From the NCBI RefSeq assembly GCF_047250385.1, contig NZ_JBLBVM010000045.1, positions 1 to 64,000 of the forward strand: a stretch of DNA of 64,000 nucleotides, read 5' to 3'. The notes beneath the pieces are model-generated. The model saw nothing but the letters and a program-made list of their open reading frames with translations. It was not told the DNA's origin and searched no databases. Shown here piece after piece: positions 53,946-63,637 of this stretch. Within the stretch, counting starts at the first letter, position 1. The number at the start of each line of letters is the position of its first letter. Origin of the DNA: Glaciecola sp047250385. Its GTDB lineage: Bacteria; Pseudomonadota; Gammaproteobacteria; Enterobacterales; Alteromonadaceae. The position numbers and the translations under genes were made by a program.

Positions 53946-55169
53946 ATGAGCAGTGATGACAATAAGTTCGACTTTATTCTTTATGGGGCGACTTCTTTTG
54001 TCGGCCAAATTATGGCTGAGTATTTAGCAGGCTATGCTGGTGAAAAGTTTACTTGGGCGATGGCGGGCAGAAGTGAGAGTAAATTACAGGCGTTGAAAGC
54101 GCGCTTAAATTTAACGGATATTCCTCATTTTGTAGCCGAAGCGGACGATGAAATTGCATTAAAGGCATTATGTGTTGAAACGAATGCCATTGTTAGCACG
54201 GTTGGACCTTATGCATTGTATGGTGAAACCGTTGTTAAAGTTTGTGCTCAGTCAGGAACCGACTATTGTGATTTAACGGGCGAGCCGCAATGGATTAAGC
54301 AAATGTTAGATAAGTACGAGGCTGAGGCTAAAAAATCAGGTGCCCGTATCGTTCACTGCACTGGCTTCGATTCGATCCCTTCTGACTTGGGAGTCTATAA
54401 GCTCCAGCAAGTATGTATTGAGGAAAGCGCTAAACCAGCTAAGCATATCAAGATGCGTGTTAGGAGGCTCAAAGGAGCGGCTTCTGGCGGCACTATTGCA
54501 AGTATGTTGAATGTGTTTAAAGAAACCAAAGAAAATCCTGCATTGCGCCGAGTCCTTGTTAATCCGTATGTCCTTTGCCCTATTGGCCACCCTTTTAAAC
54601 AGCGTCAAAAGAATCATAAAGGCGCAGAGTTTGATGCTTCACTTGGTATCTGGACCATGCCTTTCGTTATGGCTTCAATTAATGAGCGAATAGTTCACCG
54701 TTCTAATGCTCTGCTAGGCAATCAATATGGTGAAGACTTTCTTTATGATGAAGCAATGTCTGCTAAAGGACGCTTTCAGGCTTGGACTACGACGCTGAGT
54801 TTAGGAGCGTTTATGCTAGCCGCTAGTATTTCTCCTCTACGTTCCTTGCTTGCTAAGTACGTGCTTCCTAAGCCAGGTGAAGGCCCAAGTGAAGAGCAGC
54901 AATTGAATGGTATGTTCGATATGCGCTTTTATGCCAAGCTTGAGAACGGTGAGCAGCGCGTCGTAAAGGTTGTTGGTGATCGTGATCCGGGTTACGGATC
55001 TACTGGCAAGATGTTAGCGCAAGCCGTATTGTGTTTATCAAAGGATGTACCTGATTTACCAGGGGGCTTCTGGACGCCGGCTTCAGCCCTAAACGAGCCG
55101 TTAATCGAAAGGTTAGCGACCCACGCAGGCGTGACTGTTGAATTAATGCCTAATAAAGACAATAAATAA
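53946..55169 (+). CDS. Saccharopine-dehydrogenase-like oxidoreductase
   Basis: This 407-residue protein has an N-terminal Rossmann fold (FDFILYGATSFVGQIMAEYL, GxxxxxG at 12-18; MAGRSESKL) and the IVSTVGPYALYG segment. It is related to the saccharopine dehydrogenase-like and trans-acting enoyl reductase family (CTGFDSIPSDLGVYKLQ is diagnostic), rather than to true lysine biosynthesis enzymes. A hydrophobic stretch (LSLGAFMLAASISPLRSLLA) may associate with membrane. The likely role is reduction of a lipid or polyketide-like substrate, not known. AGGCGG precedes ATG 53946, and the DUF4920 gene follows 32 bp later. Confidence 0.85.
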   Translation: MSSDDNKFDFILYGATSFVGQIMAEYLAGYAGEKFTWAMAGRSESKLQALKARLNLTDIPHFVAEADDEIALKALCVETNAIVSTVGPYALYGETVVKVCAQSGTDYCDLTGEPQWIKQMLDKYEAEAKKSGARIVHCTGFDSIPSDLGVYKLQQVCIEESAKPAKHIKMRVRRLKGAASGGTIASMLNVFKETKENPALRRVLVNPYVLCPIGHPFKQRQKNHKGAEFDASLGIWTMPFVMASINERIVHRSNALLGNQYGEDFLYDEAMSAKGRFQAWTTTLSLGAFMLAASISPLRSLLAKYVLPKPGEGPSEEQQLNGMFDMRFYAKLENGEQRVVKVVGDRDPGYGSTGKMLAQAVLCLSKDVPDLPGGFWTPASALNEPLIERLATHAGVTVELMPNKDNK

Positions 55170-55201
55170 ATTTACTTCCATTTAGGAAAGGTAAAAAAAC
55201 G

Positions 55202-55720
55202 ATGAACAAAATTAAACTAATAATACTTGGTACGATATTCTCGGCCATGAGCGTTTCGGCTGCAAATTTAGACATGGGCGCAGAGCATAAGGACAAAGAG
55301 GTGCTTCGACTTTCTGAACCTGTTGCAACAAACGCATATTCTGAAATATTCGGTTCTTTGCTTGACGAATCTCTTCCGAAAGTCACATTGAATGACTTAA
55401 CTTCAAATTCAGCTAACTATATTGGTAAAGGATTCCAAGTCGAAACAAAAGTTGCCAAAGTTTGTCAGAAAAAAGGCTGCTTTTTTATCGCCCAACAAGG
55501 TGATGACGTAATGCGTGTCGGGTTTAAAAACTATAGCTTTTTTGTACCAACAGACAGCGCGGGTAAAACCGTGACGTTAGCTGGTGTGCTAGTCGAAAAA
55601 CAAATGACAGCAGAGCAGGTTGAACACTTCAATAAGGACATGCAAGGTAATTCGGCTGCAATTAAAGAAGGTGTTGTATACGAAATTCTAGCCGACAGTG
55701 TAGTTATACCTAAGGTGTAG
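55202..55720 (+). CDS. DUF4920-family secreted protein
   Basis: This 172-residue protein has a signal peptide (LIILGTIFSAMSVSA-AN). The core fits DUF4920: SEIFGSLLDESLPKVTLNDL, then the Cys pair in VAKVCQKKGCFFIAQQGDDV, and VTLAGVLVEKQM. The two Cys residues, five apart, resemble a metal or disulfide site. DUF4920 proteins are periplasmic, of unknown function, sometimes near copper or heme genes. AGGAAAGG lies before ATG 55202. Its stop codon is inside a 17-bp tandem repeat. It probably forms a unit with the upstream dehydrogenase-like gene. Confidence 0.82.
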   Translation: MNKIKLIILGTIFSAMSVSAANLDMGAEHKDKEVLRLSEPVATNAYSEIFGSLLDESLPKVTLNDLTSNSANYIGKGFQVETKVAKVCQKKGCFFIAQQGDDVMRVGFKNYSFFVPTDSAGKTVTLAGVLVEKQMTAEQVEHFNKDMQGNSAAIKEGVVYEILADSVVIPKV

Positions 55721-55751
55721 TTATACCTAAAGCGTAGGTATTCCTTAAGCG
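55701..55751 (+). repeat. 17-bp tandem repeat spanning the DUF4920 stop codon
   Basis: Three units: TAGTTATACCTAAGGTG, TAGTTATACCTAAAGCG and the degenerate TAGGTATTCCTTAAGCG (14 of 17 matches to the second). The stop codon of the 55202 gene (TAG 55718-55720) begins unit two. A 17-bp unit is not a multiple of three, so expansion or loss would change the reading frame after VVIPK. Confidence 0.8.
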
Positions 55752-55823
55752 CAATAAGTCGCTGGGAATGCCTTGGCCCTAAGCGTTGAAAAAGAAAAGA
55801 GTATACACAAAGCTATTCAAGCT

Positions 55824-55850
55824 GGACGTTTAAAGAGCTGCTAAACGTCC
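55824..55850. terminator. Inverted repeat between DUF4920 and DUF547 genes
   Basis: Perfect 9-bp arms GGACGTTTA (55824-55832) and TAAACGTCC (55842-55850) have a 9-base loop. They lie between convergent genes. No U-run follows on either side, so it may be a bidirectional processing or Rho-linked end rather than a strict intrinsic terminator. Confidence 0.4.
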
Positions 55851-55942
55851 GCTAGTAAGAAAAAGCCCTCCCAATATTACCGTGAAAACTGACTTAAACT
55901 CATTTCGCTCTTTAAGGTTATTTTTAACTAAGCCTTAACGAC

Positions 55943-57079
55943 TTAGTTATTATCACTTTCGTTTTTTTCTTCTTGGGATTTAGATTGAGTGCTCGAATCA
56001 AGATCTGTTACGGTTACAGAGCCACCACCGAAGTTCACTGCTCTAATTCTCATCAAAGACGAAAGCTGTGCCTGTTGAGCTGGTGAGAGCTTGTTACCGC
56101 CAGCAAATCGCCCACCGTTTCCAGAGTTTACGTAAAGTCCTATATCTCTTCGGCTTATGCTCCCGTAAAAATCATTAATACGCCAGTTATTGATGTTTGC
56201 CTCAAAGCCCTCTGCGTCTTTAATTTTTCCACGAATGGTAATATTTGCAAACTGCAGGAGATGCGACTTTAGACTTTCATTAAAATCCGGAAAAAGTTGA
56301 GCGTTTCTTTCGTAAAAGCTCGATACTCTTACAATACCTTCACCACCATTAAACTGTGTACCTCTGTTGGAATTCACAAATTCTTGCGCATTTTCCTTCA
56401 GCTTCTGATTAACGTCCCGTGCAGTAAATGCTTTAGTACGAATATTCGGACTACCTTTTATGCCTTGATGTAAACCATAAATGTACAATGTATCGTCGGG
56501 ATAAAGCATTGGAAGCACACGATAATGAATATCATTGAGGCTTAGCTGCACATTGTCTACCAAAAGGCTTTTTTTATCGAGAAGCGAGTCATCACCCTTT
56601 AAGACCGGCTTTAGATTATTCAGCGGATAAATAATGGCTAATTCATTAATTAGCGTGACGTTATACAAATTCAACCAGTAAGCTAATTGCGCTTCTTTGG
56701 TATATTGATTTAGTGGAGTAAGGCTAGGTATTGCTTCCAATTCTTTTCGCAATTTGAGGATTTTTTCTTGCTCATGCCTGAGGTTTTCGTAGAAGAAACG
56801 ATTCGCTTCATTTTCAGTTGGACGATCAATGGTTTGTGTAAAGCGCGTGCCAGTTGGAGGCATCAGGTCCTTGGCGTAAGCTCGCGTTGACGGGCCCATA
56901 TTCATTACACCAGCATGTAATAATTGGTCCACAATACTAAAATCCATTTCAAGCGTGGAGTTTTCAGTAAACTCAGCAAATTTGGCGTATTCTTGAGTAT
57001 TCACTTGCTGAGCGATTAAGCTTCCTGAAAGCGACATGAATACGATTAATATCAATACATCTAAAAATTTTTTATACAT
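55943..57079 (-). CDS. DUF547-domain secreted protein
   Basis: This 378-residue protein starts at ATG 57079, with AAGGA nine bases before it; an upstream ATG (57112) would add 11 residues ahead of the signal peptide. The signal is YKKFLDVLILIVFMSLSGSL, cut near IAQ. The DUF547 domain covers about 100-290: LAYWLNLYNVTLINELAIIY, VQLSLNDIHYRVLPMLYPDD and YIYGLHQGIKGSPNIRTKAF. DUF547 is a papain-like fold domain, but an obvious Cys-His pair is not seen here (YWLNLYN has no Cys). C-terminal residues are low complexity and acidic. Function unknown. Confidence 0.85.
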   Translation of the reverse strand: MYKKFLDVLILIVFMSLSGSLIAQQVNTQEYAKFAEFTENSTLEMDFSIVDQLLHAGVMNMGPSTRAYAKDLMPPTGTRFTQTIDRPTENEANRFFYENLRHEQEKILKLRKELEAIPSLTPLNQYTKEAQLAYWLNLYNVTLINELAIIYPLNNLKPVLKGDDSLLDKKSLLVDNVQLSLNDIHYRVLPMLYPDDTLYIYGLHQGIKGSPNIRTKAFTARDVNQKLKENAQEFVNSNRGTQFNGGEGIVRVSSFYERNAQLFPDFNESLKSHLLQFANITIRGKIKDAEGFEANINNWRINDFYGSISRRDIGLYVNSGNGGRFAGGNKLSPAQQAQLSSLMRIRAVNFGGGSVTVTDLDSSTQSKSQEEKNESDNN

Positions 57080-57194
57080 TGCGGAAGTCCTTGTCTTTAC
57101 CTTAAATTTCAAATGTGAGTTAAATTAGTACTTATTGTTTTCTTATATGCTTAGCTCTAATAAATAGATTGCGGGAGCAAAAACGGCTAAAGAG

Positions 57195-60100
57195 TTAGGT
57201 TGGGATAATGCGATTCGCAAACGCTTTTGCTTTTGCAAAACGTCTACTAGAGCGCTCACCAAGTTTAACTAGCATCAAGTAGCAAAATGGCACTAAAAAC
57301 AAACTGGTGAATGTCGAAAATAACAATCCACCAATAATCGCGACGGCCATTGAATAAGTTTCACTTTCGCTTGTGGCAAAGGTAAGCGGTACCATGCCTA
57401 TTACAGTGGTCGCAACGGTCATAAAAATAGGGCGTATGCGACTAACGCATGCCTCTACAATAGGGTTAATTATACTAACTGAGTCAGATTTTAGTTTATT
57501 TATTTGGTCAATTAGTACAATGCCGTTGTTAACCACAATACCCATTAGTATTAGCATGCCAATGCGACCAGTATCGCCTAAGCCAAGTCCTAGCAGCGCA
57601 AAGGTCCAATATACGCCAATAAAAGCGAGGCCGATTGAGGATAAAATAGCGATGGGCATGAGCAATGATTCAAACAAGGCTGCCATGACAATAAATATCA
57701 GAGCAAGGGCAAGGAGCATATTAATCAGCATGTCTCTTTGCGCTTCTTGGTCTTGCACGAACTGTCGGCCATATTGCCAACCATATCCACTAGGTAATTG
57801 AATGTTATCCATTACCTGCTTAATTTTTTCGATCGCTTCGGCGCGGCTAATATCTTCTAAATTGATGGAAATTTCTAAACTTGTGCGACGTTGGGAGCGT
57901 TGAATTTGCTGCATAATGGGCTGGGTTTCAAAACTCACCAACTGCTGAAGGGTAATTATACGGCCATTGCCTTCGTATATCGGTAGACCTTTTATACGTT
58001 CCATCGGAATGGCTTGTTCAGGGTGATAAACAAGGCGGATATTAATTTCGCCCAACGTGGCATCACGAAACGACCTTAAATTGCTGCCGCGCAGTGCATT
58101 TGAAATGCGCATGGCAATATCTTGGGTATTCAGACCGAGTCTGGAAACTTTATCTCGGTCTATGCGCAGCAAAAGCTCCATATCTTGGTTGCTTTCGTCT
58201 ACGCCTACTTGTGAAAAGCCTTCAACATTGCTCAGTTGCAAAATCACTGATTCGCTTAATTCAGTCAGGCGCTGAGTGGAATTACCAGTTAAGCTTATTT
58301 TTACTAATTTTTGTTTCTGTTCTGACCATTCAAAAGACGGTTTCGCAATAGCTGTTGCAGGGAAGCCTTCTTTAATTTGTGATTTCAGATCCTTATATTC
58401 TCTGCTAAAGCCTTCGTTAAGTTTAACTCTCGACATAGCAAAGCCGGGAAAGATACGGCTATTCACTTGTTCAAACTCAAGTGCTTCTTGATTCTCGTAT
58501 AAATATGCTTCCATCTGGTCAACAAGGGCACTCACATCAGCAAGCTTTTGCTGACCTTGAATGTGATACACAATTATAATTTCGCTTTCGCCTTGTCCCT
58601 TTTCGCCATTAAGTGACACTTGGCTTTGGGTGAAAACGCCACTTATAATTAATAAGAGAATCATTACACCTGTGGTTTTTGGGCGGCTGAGGACTTTTCT
58701 CAGGCTTGGTCGGTACCAGGCATCTAAACGCCCTTGTGTGACCACTCTTGACATTGCCGCTGGGTCTATTCGGCTGAGCATTAGCGGAATGACTGTCTTG
58801 GAAATCAGTAGAGAGGCAAACAATGGTAGGCAGATAGCCACAGCAATTTGTTCAACCAATATCGTAATAAAGTTTTTCTCGCCCATTAATAAAGGCATGA
58901 ACACGATTGTTGTAGTTAGTGTGCCGCTTATAATAGCGATACTAACGTTATCAACACCCTTGAGGACTTTTTCGACGGCATTCAAAGAGCTGTCTTTTTG
59001 TTGGAGTATACTTTCGCAAATGACCACCGAGTTATCGATGAGTAAGCCGACCGCAATAAACAACCCAGCTAAGGTAAGCATATTTAGGCTAAACCCCATA
59101 AAATACATACCGGCCAATGCAAAGCTTAAGGAAATGGGTACCGAAGCAACCACGACTAAGGTGATATGGATATTACGTAAGAAAATAAAAAGCACGACAA
59201 AGGACAGCACAATGCCAAGGGAACCGGCTTGAAGTAAGTCTCCTAATGAATCCTGGATCTCTTGACCGGAATTACCCTCAATAGCAATAATAATATCGGC
59301 AAAATCATCTTCATCACGCAAGGTTTCAACAAGTGCAACTATGTTATCAGTTACCTCAATCACGTTGGCATCTGATTCTTTAAATATCTCAACGCCGACG
59401 GACTTTTTACGGTCGGTACGAATTTCGCTGTTTCGTGGCGGTGTAACCAAACCCACAGAGGCTACGTCGCTAAGTTTCACACCGGCTTTCACCTGAAAGT
59501 CACGAATATCATCCAAACTTTGATACTCGCCACTTGGCGTTACTCTAAATTTCCGGCCACCACTTAAGATAGAGCCTGAACGCACCAAGAAGTTACTAAC
59601 TTGTAAGTCGCGCACTAACTGGGCTTGGTCAACTCTATTCATAGCCAATTGTGTACTGTCGAGCTGAATTTCAATGTAAGGTTGAATGACACCGCGCATT
59701 TCGACTTGACCAACCCCCTCAATGCGCTCTAAAGGTTGCTTAAGCGCGCGGTTGAGAAAATCGTAAGCACCCGACAGGTTTTTATCACCCGACAGAACTA
59801 AGCTGAGAACAGGCAGATCTTGGGTAGAAAATTTTTGCACATACACACGTTGCACATCATCAGGCAAGAGGTTGCGTACCATATCCACCTTTTCACGCAC
59901 AGCCATTATGCGGGAATCTAAATCTGCACCTAGCTCCATTACAACTTGAATTGAGGCGCCATTAGCGCGACTTCGAGAGCGCAGTTCGGTAATACCGCCT
60001 AATGTGGCAACCGCTTCTTCTATGGGACGTGTAATTAAGCGTTCGACTTCCTCAGGAGTGGCACCATTATAGGGGACATTGATAAAGGCCACGGGAATAT

Positions 60101-60323
60101 TAAGCGCTGGCAAACTCTCTTGAGGCAGGAGTTTGCTAGAAATAAGGCCAGTTACAAACAACGATATAATTATCATACCTGTGGTTACTGGTCGTTTAAT
60201 CGCAAGCACGCTTAACCAAACTGTCATTGGAAGATCGCTTAGCTTTTGGCTGATACGACTTGTGTTCGGACCCTGACTTTCGTCATCAACGTTCGCTTTA
60301 TTGTCTTCAGTTGTGCCACTCAC
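57195..60323 (-). CDS. RND efflux permease, second of a pair
   Basis: This 1042-residue inner-membrane transporter of the HAE1/AcrB type has 12 membrane segments and two large periplasmic loops. Seen: RPVTTGMIIISLFVTGLISS and LPALNIPVAFINVPYNGATP at the N-terminus, TM4 GLFIAVGLLIDNSVVICESI with the relay Asp, and GRIGMLILMGIVVNNGIVLI in TM10. It starts at GTG 60323, overlapping the stop of the upstream permease as GTGA, so translation is coupled. Two different permeases side by side recall MdtBC, where they form a mixed trimer. Substrate unknown; TolC is not visible. Confidence 0.93.
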   Translation of the reverse strand: MSGTTEDNKANVDDESQGPNTSRISQKLSDLPMTVWLSVLAIKRPVTTGMIIISLFVTGLISSKLLPQESLPALNIPVAFINVPYNGATPEEVERLITRPIEEAVATLGGITELRSRSRANGASIQVVMELGADLDSRIMAVREKVDMVRNLLPDDVQRVYVQKFSTQDLPVLSLVLSGDKNLSGAYDFLNRALKQPLERIEGVGQVEMRGVIQPYIEIQLDSTQLAMNRVDQAQLVRDLQVSNFLVRSGSILSGGRKFRVTPSGEYQSLDDIRDFQVKAGVKLSDVASVGLVTPPRNSEIRTDRKKSVGVEIFKESDANVIEVTDNIVALVETLRDEDDFADIIIAIEGNSGQEIQDSLGDLLQAGSLGIVLSFVVLFIFLRNIHITLVVVASVPISLSFALAGMYFMGFSLNMLTLAGLFIAVGLLIDNSVVICESILQQKDSSLNAVEKVLKGVDNVSIAIISGTLTTTIVFMPLLMGEKNFITILVEQIAVAICLPLFASLLISKTVIPLMLSRIDPAAMSRVVTQGRLDAWYRPSLRKVLSRPKTTGVMILLLIISGVFTQSQVSLNGEKGQGESEIIIVYHIQGQQKLADVSALVDQMEAYLYENQEALEFEQVNSRIFPGFAMSRVKLNEGFSREYKDLKSQIKEGFPATAIAKPSFEWSEQKQKLVKISLTGNSTQRLTELSESVILQLSNVEGFSQVGVDESNQDMELLLRIDRDKVSRLGLNTQDIAMRISNALRGSNLRSFRDATLGEINIRLVYHPEQAIPMERIKGLPIYEGNGRIITLQQLVSFETQPIMQQIQRSQRRTSLEISINLEDISRAEAIEKIKQVMDNIQLPSGYGWQYGRQFVQDQEAQRDMLINMLLALALIFIVMAALFESLLMPIAILSSIGLAFIGVYWTFALLGLGLGDTGRIGMLILMGIVVNNGIVLIDQINKLKSDSVSIINPIVEACVSRIRPIFMTVATTVIGMVPLTFATSESETYSMAVAIIGGLLFSTFTSLFLVPFCYLMLVKLGERSSRRFAKAKAFANRIIPT

Positions 60324-63300
60324 AGCGGCGTCTCACTTAAGTTTGCGCTGGTATTTCCGTCACCTTTTATGGCATTAACATCAAAATTATCTGCTTTAGC
60401 ACCTTCAGCCGCATAACGTTTTCTGTCAAACATACTATATAAGACCGGAATTACTATTAAAGTGAGTAAGGTGGCAATCAGCAAACCACTCATGACAGTG
60501 ATAGCTAATGGTGCTCTCAGTTCGGCGCCTTCACCCGCGCTGAAGGCGAGAGGTGTTAATCCCAAAATAGTAGTAAGTGAGGTCATAATAATGGGGCGAA
60601 AACGCGAGCTACTTGCTTCAAGAATTGCTTCGGTTTTTTGCCACCCAGAGTGACGAAGTTGATTAATGCGGTCGACCAATACAATGGCGTTATTAACCAC
60701 GATCCCCGTTAACATGATCACGCCGATCAAGACGATCACGCTAATATTTGTGCCCGTTAGGTACAAGCCCAATACAGAGCCCAAGACCGCAAGCGGTATC
60801 GAAAATAAGATAATAAACGGGTTAAGCAAAGACTCAAACTGCGATGCCATCACCAAGTAAACTAAAAACACGGCTAGAGCCAAGGCCATCATCAAGGATG
60901 AAAAGGAGCTGTTCATTTCTTTATTCTGACCAGCAATGGTGGCTTTCATATTAAAGGGCAAATACAGCTCATCCACCAAGTCTTGTGCTTTTTGCGCAGC
61001 TTGTGCCAAATCACCATAAGCTAAGGACGCAGACACAATCGCTACGCGACTTTGATCAATTCGATTTATTTCATTTGGCCCGACACTTTCATTAATACTT
61101 GCCACTGCAGATAAGGGCAGAGACTTTGTTTGCGCCGAATTAACGGTCAGTTGACGTATTGCTTGTGCGGAATTTCGAGCGCCTTCTTCAGCGCGCACTA
61201 AAATATCGACTTGACGGTCTTGTAGATTGTATTTACTCGCCACAGAGCCTGCAATTTTGGTCACAAGCTGATTCGCAATGTCTGAACCGCGCAGATCTAA
61301 ACTCGCTAGACGCTGGTTATCAAAAATAATTTCAAGCTCTGGTTGTCCAGCACGTAGGCTGTTATTTAAGTCAATAAACTGCTCATCGGCAGCCATTTTT
61401 TGAAGCAAGCGGTCGCTATATTCTTTCAATTCCACCAGGTCGAAACCCGACAACACAACTTGTAAAGGCCGCTCGGTAGTGAACATATCCGTTTGCACAA
61501 TTTCAGCGCTGACATCAGCCATTTGAGTAACTTTTTTCCGGACTAAGTCCTTTATAGCTTCTACGTCCTGACTCTTGTGCATGGTGACTAGAAGTTGTCC
61601 CCAGTTTTCGCCGCCTTTACTTGCTGAACTCATCATTAAGCTACCGCTGCCAGCTAGAGAATATGAATGCTTAACACGGTCGTCATTCGCTAGTACGGCT
61701 GCAAGTTCGGTGAGTCTAGCATCAGTTACCGCAATGGGTGTGCCTTGTGCCAAGCTTAGCTCTATTGTGAATTCCGATTTTTCGACCTCTGGCACTAGCT
61801 CTACTGGGATTCTAGGTAGTAAACTCATTACAACAACTGCGAAGATTATGCTTGCGCCTATAACCACAAAACGCAGTTGCAAACTCTTTTGCAAGAGGAC
61901 CGAATAAGCCGATGCGACTTTTTCAAAGAAACCGCTAAAGAGACGATGTGCAGGCGTGAAAATCAAGGCGCCCAATTTAACAAAAACATTCACAATCAGC
62001 ATAAATAGCTTGCTAATCAACATTGGTAAATAGTTAAACAGCAAGGCGAAAGGAAATATGAGGATTTTGCCGAAAACCTTGAGTATCTTTTTAAATTTGC
62101 CAACAGGTTTTTGCGTATTTGTTGGCTCGTCAGCAGCGTCAATTTCAGATTCTTCTGGCTGATTAAATTCACGTGAAGCCAGCATGGGAATTAGAGTAAG
62201 TGCAACCACTAGTGAAGCCAATAAGGCAAAGGTCACGGTAATGGCTTGGTCACTAAATAGTTGACCAGCAAATCCTGTTACAAAGGCCAATGGAAAAAAC
62301 ACAGCGAGAGTTGTTAGGGTTGAAGCAGTTACTGCTCCAGAAACTTCTTCCGTTCCACGTACGGCAGCCTCAACGATGCCTAAACCTTTTTCGCGATAGC
62401 GGGCTATATTTTCAAGCACCACAATCGCATTATCTACCAACAAGCCTACTGCCAAGGCAATACCGCCCAGTGACATAATATTGAGGCTAATATCATTGGC
62501 GAACATCAAGTTAAAGGTCGCAATAATGGAAACCGGTATGGCTAAGGAAATAATGACGGTATTAAAGAAGTTGCCTAAAAAGAGATATAGGATCAGCATA
62601 GCTAACACGCCGCCCATGATCGCCGCGCTTTTGACTTCATCTACCGCATTAACAATAAACTCAGATTGATCGTAAATGATGGTAAAAGATAAGCCCTCAG
62701 GTAGTGTTTTCTTTAAGTCAGTGAGCTTAGCGTTGACTGCTTTAGCTACCGTAACAGTGTTTGCATCGCCTTCTTTATAAATGGCGAGTTCTATGGCCTC
62801 GTTGTTATTCACTCGAGTGATGTCTGTGCGCTCTTTTTCACCGTCAATTACGCGTGCAATGTCTTTTAGATAAATCGTTCGGCCTTCTTCCTGCTTAACA
62901 ATCATGTTGCTAAGCTGCTCTAAAGACACAAACTGGTTAACGGTACGCACTAAGTATTCTTGTTGCCCATCGTAGACTCGACCGGCAGACATATTGATAT
63001 TTTCGCTTTGAATTCTGGACACGATGTTTTGGGCCGTTATGGCTCTTTGCGCCGCTTTTTCTTGGTCAAACACCACTTGAATTTCTTGTTGTAAACCACC
63101 GCCTAACTGCGCCGCAGCAACGCCAGATATGGTTTCAATTTGCCGTTTAATTTCTTGCTCGGCAAAGGTGCGTACTTGTTTTAGTGCCCGTGGATTAGTG
63201 TTGTCGGTCGACAAACCTAAACGAACAATAGGATCTAGGGAAGGGTTGAAGCGCAAGATAACAGGCCTTTGCACATCTAACGGCAGCGCAATTATGTCAA

Positions 63301-63634
63301 GCTTTTCGCGCACATTTTGAGTGGCGAAATCCATTGCCGTGCCCCACTCAAACTCAATAACCACATCAGACTGACCTGCTTTTGATATTGAATGTACTTT
63401 GCGAATGCCTTTAACAACACCTACTGATTCTTCAATGGGTTTACTGATCAGTTGTTCTATTTCAGCGGGTGCAGCACCGGGGTTTTCGGTTCTTACGGTT
63501 AAAGTCGGATAAGATAAATCAGGCAGCAAGGACACCGATAGCCGAGAGAATCCCACCATTCCAAATAACATCACGGCAAGCGTGAACATGGCCACAGTAA
63601 CTGGCCGTCTGACTACCGTCTTTATAATACTCAT
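60320..63634 (-). CDS. RND efflux permease, first of a pair, with a long mid-protein insert
   Basis: This 1104-residue permease is about 60 residues longer than its neighbour. N-terminus RRPVTVAMFTLAVMLFGMVG, then SVSLLPDLSYPTLTVRTENP, the proton-relay TM4 GIALAVGLLVDNAIVVLENI, and ASQFESLLNPFIILFSIPLA near the C-terminus. Between TM6 and TM7 (about 490-570) lies an insert with an acidic linker (EESEIDAADEPTNTQKPVGK) and additional hydrophobic helices (ILIFPFALLFNYLPMLISKL). The insert may bind a partner subunit. It follows the adaptor gene by 3 bp and overlaps the second permease by 4 bp. Confidence 0.93.
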   Translation of the reverse strand: MSIIKTVVRRPVTVAMFTLAVMLFGMVGFSRLSVSLLPDLSYPTLTVRTENPGAAPAEIEQLISKPIEESVGVVKGIRKVHSISKAGQSDVVIEFEWGTAMDFATQNVREKLDIIALPLDVQRPVILRFNPSLDPIVRLGLSTDNTNPRALKQVRTFAEQEIKRQIETISGVAAAQLGGGLQQEIQVVFDQEKAAQRAITAQNIVSRIQSENINMSAGRVYDGQQEYLVRTVNQFVSLEQLSNMIVKQEEGRTIYLKDIARVIDGEKERTDITRVNNNEAIELAIYKEGDANTVTVAKAVNAKLTDLKKTLPEGLSFTIIYDQSEFIVNAVDEVKSAAIMGGVLAMLILYLFLGNFFNTVIISLAIPVSIIATFNLMFANDISLNIMSLGGIALAVGLLVDNAIVVLENIARYREKGLGIVEAAVRGTEEVSGAVTASTLTTLAVFFPLAFVTGFAGQLFSDQAITVTFALLASLVVALTLIPMLASREFNQPEESEIDAADEPTNTQKPVGKFKKILKVFGKILIFPFALLFNYLPMLISKLFMLIVNVFVKLGALIFTPAHRLFSGFFEKVASAYSVLLQKSLQLRFVVIGASIIFAVVVMSLLPRIPVELVPEVEKSEFTIELSLAQGTPIAVTDARLTELAAVLANDDRVKHSYSLAGSGSLMMSSASKGGENWGQLLVTMHKSQDVEAIKDLVRKKVTQMADVSAEIVQTDMFTTERPLQVVLSGFDLVELKEYSDRLLQKMAADEQFIDLNNSLRAGQPELEIIFDNQRLASLDLRGSDIANQLVTKIAGSVASKYNLQDRQVDILVRAEEGARNSAQAIRQLTVNSAQTKSLPLSAVASINESVGPNEINRIDQSRVAIVSASLAYGDLAQAAQKAQDLVDELYLPFNMKATIAGQNKEMNSSFSSLMMALALAVFLVYLVMASQFESLLNPFIILFSIPLAVLGSVLGLYLTGTNISVIVLIGVIMLTGIVVNNAIVLVDRINQLRHSGWQKTEAILEASSSRFRPIIMTSLTTILGLTPLAFSAGEGAELRAPLAITVMSGLLIATLLTLIVIPVLYSMFDRKRYAAEGAKADNFDVNAIKGDGNTSANLSETPL

Positions 63635-63637
63635 AAA

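Noticed and set aside
58630..59232. 200-codon plus-strand frame inside the RND permease
   Set aside because: Antisense to a clear 1042-residue permease; long shadow frames are common opposite membrane proteins. The same holds for 57373-57801.
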